DNA of 64,000 nt from Arion vulgaris (taxonomy: Eukaryota; Mollusca; Gastropoda; Stylommatophora; Arionidae): the NCBI GenBank assembly GCA_020796225.1, contig CM036759.1, positions 62,900,590-62,964,589 on the forward strand, read 5' to 3'. Numbering within the stretch: position 1 is the stretch's first letter; every line of letters starts with the position of its first letter. Shown one piece after another: positions 60,275 to 64,000 of the stretch. A program made the position numbers and the translations under genes. The notes under the pieces are model-generated. The model was not told the origin of the DNA. It saw only the letters and a list, made by a program, of their open reading frames with translations, and searched no databases.

Positions 60275-60540
60275 AAGTTCTTTGCGTTCGTTCTTTACGA
60301 TCAATTTTAATCACGATTCACTCTTTGTCTGTCTTTGTGATATGTTTGATCTTTGCCAACAACGTGTATACGTTGCACATTGGTTTGGTAGGCCCCTAAA
60401 CGCATAGATTTCTACACGTTTAGGACACGTGCATCCGATTTCATCCAAACCTCCTTAGTCGCCTCTTACGACATGCATGGCAGGTAACAGTGGTTCTATT
60501 CTTTACACCCCAAATTTGGGCCCGTAACCACTCGGGCGAG
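60275..60540 (-). mobile_element. SINE-E copy
   Basis: Sense minus. Head CGCCCGAGTGGTTACGGG at the right end and shared 3' end at the left, with a short (CTT)-type tail. No clear duplication seen. Confidence 0.82.
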
Positions 60541-61149
60541 TTGATATTTTGTAATTGAGTATATATTATAATTGATGGGTCACTTCTATCTTTTTTTTTC
60601 AACCTACTATATTCTCTACTAATCTGCTATTATTTACTATAATAATTTCATATGGGCAGAATAAGTGGGAGACAAACACACAGTTCCAGTTCTCAGAGTT
60701 TAATTAGAAGCCATTCTAATTCATCTTTCCATGCCTTGTCTATCCATGATGATCATTGATGATGATGCTGCTCATCTCTCAGCAGATAATATCCATTGCT
60801 TGGTAGTTTAGACTTGTATGCTTTAGATACTTTTTTTGGGAGGTTCTAGCCGTCATTTTTGCATGTAGGGGATGATGTATCCTTTTGATATTTTCAGCAT
60901 GTAGAATCGCCCTTCTCTTTCTTCAGTCCTCCAAGGGCTGGATGTTGGCGGCCTTTTCCATTTCCACAATGGGTGTAGATTTGACTTCTGACATCGATAA
61001 TCCTGTCTTGTTAATACACTAACTTTTTATGTCCAAACATCTTGATGCTTTAATATTTATTTTAATTGTAGCAGCTGAAAAAAAGTTGTCTGAGTTGTTT
61101 GGTTACTTCTATTTTCTATGTAACTAAGGGACGTACTTCAGAGGGGGCG
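60541..61149. other. No recognisable feature
   Basis: AT-rich sequence with a GATGATCATTGATGATGATG stretch near 60748. Confidence 0.4.
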
Positions 61150-62400
61150 CAGAAATAGACAAAGATGCGCCAAGGTCAGTGAGCTGGCACTGATCAAAAC
61201 CCTACACCACCTCCTCATGGTGGCCCTGGAAACAGACAATGGCTCTTATCTGGCTAAGTGGGTAGGGATTGAATGAGCTACTCTGGTATAAGTAGTGGTG
61301 CAAGCGCAGTCATTCTTTATATGAGATCTACTCGCATCACAGGCGAGCAAAATCCCAGAGTGAATGTGCCTGCATGTATCTACTGGCTGATGGGAAAAGC
61401 TGCATAAATGCAAAAACCTAAGAGCAAAATCCCAGAGTGAATGTGCCTGCATGTATCTACTGGCTGATGGGAAAAGCTGCATAAATGCAAAAACAACTGT
61501 AAGAAGTAACAAGGTACGAGTTGTCTGTAGGCGTATACTCGCATCCTCATTATTCACACCACAATTGGCATCTCTCTGCAAGAATCGTGAAGAACAAAGT
61601 AACATGTCATGGCGACACAAGGGAAGATTGCCGTAAACTCTGCAATAGAGGCCAAGTGCAGATGAACTGATCGGGTAAGGTTAGTTGAGTGCAAAACTTA
61701 TAGTTGTGCTTTTGTGCTTAACGAACTGGCTGAAACAACCGGGTTTGGTACTGTTGCACGATCGCAAAATGTAAAGTTGTGTTCTGGTGTCCAGAAAACT
61801 GCCATCACATAAGAACTGGGGTGGGTTATATTGGCGAGCACAAAACTTTAAGTTGCGTTGATAGCGCCTAATGAAACGGCCCTGTTGAGTATTTGCGTGC
61901 AGACTCAGTCCAGTGTTTCCCGGCGTAAATGAAAATGCAGAGTAAAAATTGCCAAGTGCAGACACACGTTTTGAAACAGATGATAGTGCTCATAGTCCGA
62001 AACAAACTCACAGTAGCTAGAGAAGCACGGCCGAAAATGTAATGGTTTGACTGGTTGTCAGTCCCAAATATTGGTAAAGTGGACACTTTGAACGCAATTG
62101 TCCTACACGAGTACGATGCCAGCAATATACAGCAAAAAGTGATCGTTAAAAAGCAATGAACAGGAAGGAAAATGTGGGATTGACGAGATACAGACTCAAA
62201 ACATTTTGAGTCTGTATCGCTGTCAGTCCCCCACATTTTCCCATAGGCCAAAATTTGGGATGTCATGCCCTACCTTTGTATGGTACCATACACATGACCT
62301 AAGAACAGAGGTGCAACGTATAGTCGTTCTGGCATGGATCAGTTTACATCACAATAAGATTGATCAGATTGGTTGTAAAGAACGTTTGCAAACAAACAAC
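61150..62400 (+). mobile_element. Retroelement B with (AAAC)-type tail
   Basis: The head at 61165 ('gcgccaaggtcagtgagctg') runs to the 3' end at 62310-62395, with tail GCAAACAAACAACAAAC. A 62-bp direct duplication lies inside ('gtgaatgtgcctgcatgtat' at 61359 and 61437). A small hairpin lies near 62200. Confidence 0.68.
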
Positions 62401-62578
62401 AAACATACTTCAGAGATGATTAAACAAATATGAATTGTGCTTCTAAATGTCATTATTGTTTTAGTTTTTATTTGATAATCATTTTATGAAAGTCACATTT
62501 TGACATTCAAACAATCAGCCACACAGATTTTGTCAACACTTTATCCAGATATTTACTGTAACTTTTCTATTGTACCAG

Positions 62579-62650
62579 ACTGAAGAAGGAAACAATGACA
62601 CTAACATGTCAGATGAAGTTATCAATTTAAAACAAGAACAAGATTGTCAG
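62579..62650 (+). CDS. ZNF copy C, exon 2 (LKQE motif)
   Basis: 72 nt between TATTGTACCAG and GTGAGA, phase 0 both sides, with the same 24-residue product as copy B exon 2. About 100 bp of upstream intron is almost identical to copy B. No exon 1 was found for this copy inside the window. Confidence 0.78.
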
Positions 62651-62704
62651 GTGAGAAGTGAATACTTTTATGGTAAAACTGCTAAAATTGACTATGATGG
62701 GTAG

Positions 62705-62985
62705 TGAGTAAAGGACCCTATTTCATACCTCCAGGTGTATAGGGTAATGCAGTGTTAGGTTCATATTTTCATTGACCGTCGGCACACCACAAGTGATGTT
62801 ATCAACATAATTCGGGCCACCTTTATTTCTCAGTGCTTTTCCTGGTACCTTTTTGAGGCTGGGTTGACCTGAAAGCCGGGACGGTCTGAACAAATTCCAC
62901 ACCCACTGGAATTGAACCTGGAACACTAACCTGGAACACTAACCTAAGAAACGGGTTCACTAACAACTACGCTACTGCAGCTCTC
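62705..62985 (-). mobile_element. tRNA-derived SINE with about 11-bp duplication
   Basis: Minus sense: A-box TAGCGTAGTTGTTAG (62961-62975), B-box GGTTCAATTCC (62908-62918). A 13-bp CCTGGAACACTAA segment is doubled between them. Flanks ATGATGGGTAG (62694-62704) and ATGATGAATAG (62986-62996) match at 9 of 11 bases. It lies in intron 2 of copy C, at nearly the position where copy B carries a LINE. Confidence 0.85.
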
Positions 62986-63571
62986 ATGATGAATAGTTAC
63001 AGTCCAGTATTCATTCACAATGAACAAATTAATTAGAGAGATTTTTTACTGTTGTTTTACATCAGTCATAACACACAAGTACTGTCAAACTATAAAATTG
63101 TGTGAGTTCTCATGTACAGTGATGATAAATTGTCTATCTTCCAACTCACATTTATGAGGAGGTAAAAATAGAATGGTCTGCATGTGAGACAACTTTTGTT
63201 GCTAACAAATGACGTGTTCCAATGCTTAATGTGAGATTTCAGTGAACTTTCAAAATGTATTTAAAAAATCATATGTTTGAACGTTTAATGATCATAATTT
63301 ACATCTTAACCTGCGTTCTGTATTGTTCAGAGATTGTGAAACAAAAGCATAATATCCATAAAACCACTGTAATCCATTGTTCTGTTGTTTTATTCAGATA
63401 TCATCAGGATAGTGATATCTTCCATAACTGTATCACTTAATACAATTTGACAATTATATCACATGATTGATACAAATATAAGAAATATATAATCTATTTG
63501 TTTCACAATATTTATTGCTATTTTTTATACAATTTGTCATTAAAAAACATGATTTGACATTTTGTTTTCAG

Positions 63572-63617
63572 GGACATACAGTAAAGTTGGAAACTGAAGA
63601 TGATAATGAGATGAAAG
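63572..63617 (+). CDS. ZNF copy C, exon 3 (VKLE motif)
   Basis: 46 nt between TTTGTTTTCAG and GTAAAG: GHTVKLETEDDNEMK plus a leftover G. A finger exon is expected beyond the end of the window. Confidence 0.78.
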
Positions 63618-64000
63618 GTAAAGTTTTTATTTACTCATTTATGAAGTTTATTGTTGTTTACTTTCGTTGTTGGAAAAAACATAATTCTCAGTTAATAAAT
63701 GTTAATTTCAAATTCTTGTGTTAAATTTTAGTGTTATTTTATTCTCATGGTGTAGTGACTCTCTGACATTAGAGAAAATTTAGGTTGAAATGGTCGGTGT
63801 ATTTATCAATTCATGCTCTACACTAATTGTACTAACTAGCCATAAAGTGAAAAGGTGGCATCTCGTAATTCTACACCTGTGAGTTCCTACGGAATCTTAT
63901 GTAAGATTTCTGTCATTTGTCTTTGACTTACAACTTAAGGTCCCTCTTAGGTTCTGAACAAAATTGACAGAAAATCATCAGAGTGCCCTGTAAGCCAACA
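63618..64000. other. Intron of ZNF copy C
   Basis: AT-rich sequence with no recognised element, running to the window end. Confidence 0.5.

Noticed and set aside
62705..62985. A tRNA gene
   Set aside because: Only A- and B-box-like elements are present in a longer SINE with target duplications; no cloverleaf fold was apparent. The same applies to 31512-31690 and 49431-49636.

Overview
The window reads as TE-saturated, AT-rich intergenic and intronic DNA from a large animal genome. An arthropod is most likely; a polyneopteran insect is my guess, not something shown. The evidence is spliced C2H2 zinc-finger exons, many dead non-LTR retrotransposon (LINE) ends, mariner/ITm transposons, tRNA-derived SINEs and no bacterial-type gene organisation. 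The only host-gene candidates are three tandem paralogues of one KxxE-rich zinc-finger (ZNF) gene, all on the + strand. Copy A is about 23.98-29.80 kb, copy B about 34.50-49.44 kb (with decayed fingers out to 53.4 kb), and copy C starts at 62.58 kb and runs off the window. Small phase-compatible exons, each carrying one SUMO-consensus-like motif, lead to a terminal exon with 11-12 fingers. The finger exons of A and B carry frameshifts and stops.

Region by region: 0-9.6 kb holds LINE fragments, two inverted copies of a long non-coding retroelement (called B here), a 474-bp hairpin insertion, a 2.85-kb 5'-truncated LINE with RT and RNase H, and a 38-bp tandem array. 9.87-13.64 kb is a SINE whose 3' tail has grown into about 74 copies of a 48-bp unit. 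13.8-23.4 kb is LINE ends, B elements and SINE-C copies. 24-30 kb is ZNF copy A. 30-34.4 kb is SINE/LINE remnants and an 80-bp repeat. 34.5-49.4 kb is ZNF copy B, with a 4.94-kb transposon carrying a RAG1/CMC-like transposase (41735-46673) between its exons 3 and 4. 49.4-52.65 kb is a mariner nested in an ITm transposon, inserted at a SINE within the finger region. 52.65-53.4 kb is decayed fingers ending in a 91-bp satellite made from one finger codon module. 53.4-64 kb is B elements, a 79-bp array, a LINE with a SPIN-like hAT terminus inserted in it, and the first exons of ZNF copy C.

The unifying feature is a set of non-autonomous retroelements (B, SINE-C, SINE-E) that differ in their bodies but share a 3' end finishing in (GAA)n, which is also the end of the RT/RNase H LINE. 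Clean target-site duplications (7-15 bp) bound many of them. Three separate tandem arrays (38, 48 and 59 bp) grew from these shared 3' ends. No CRISPR, rRNA or canonical tRNA gene was seen. B-element coordinates without a stated target-site duplication (TSD) are approximate.
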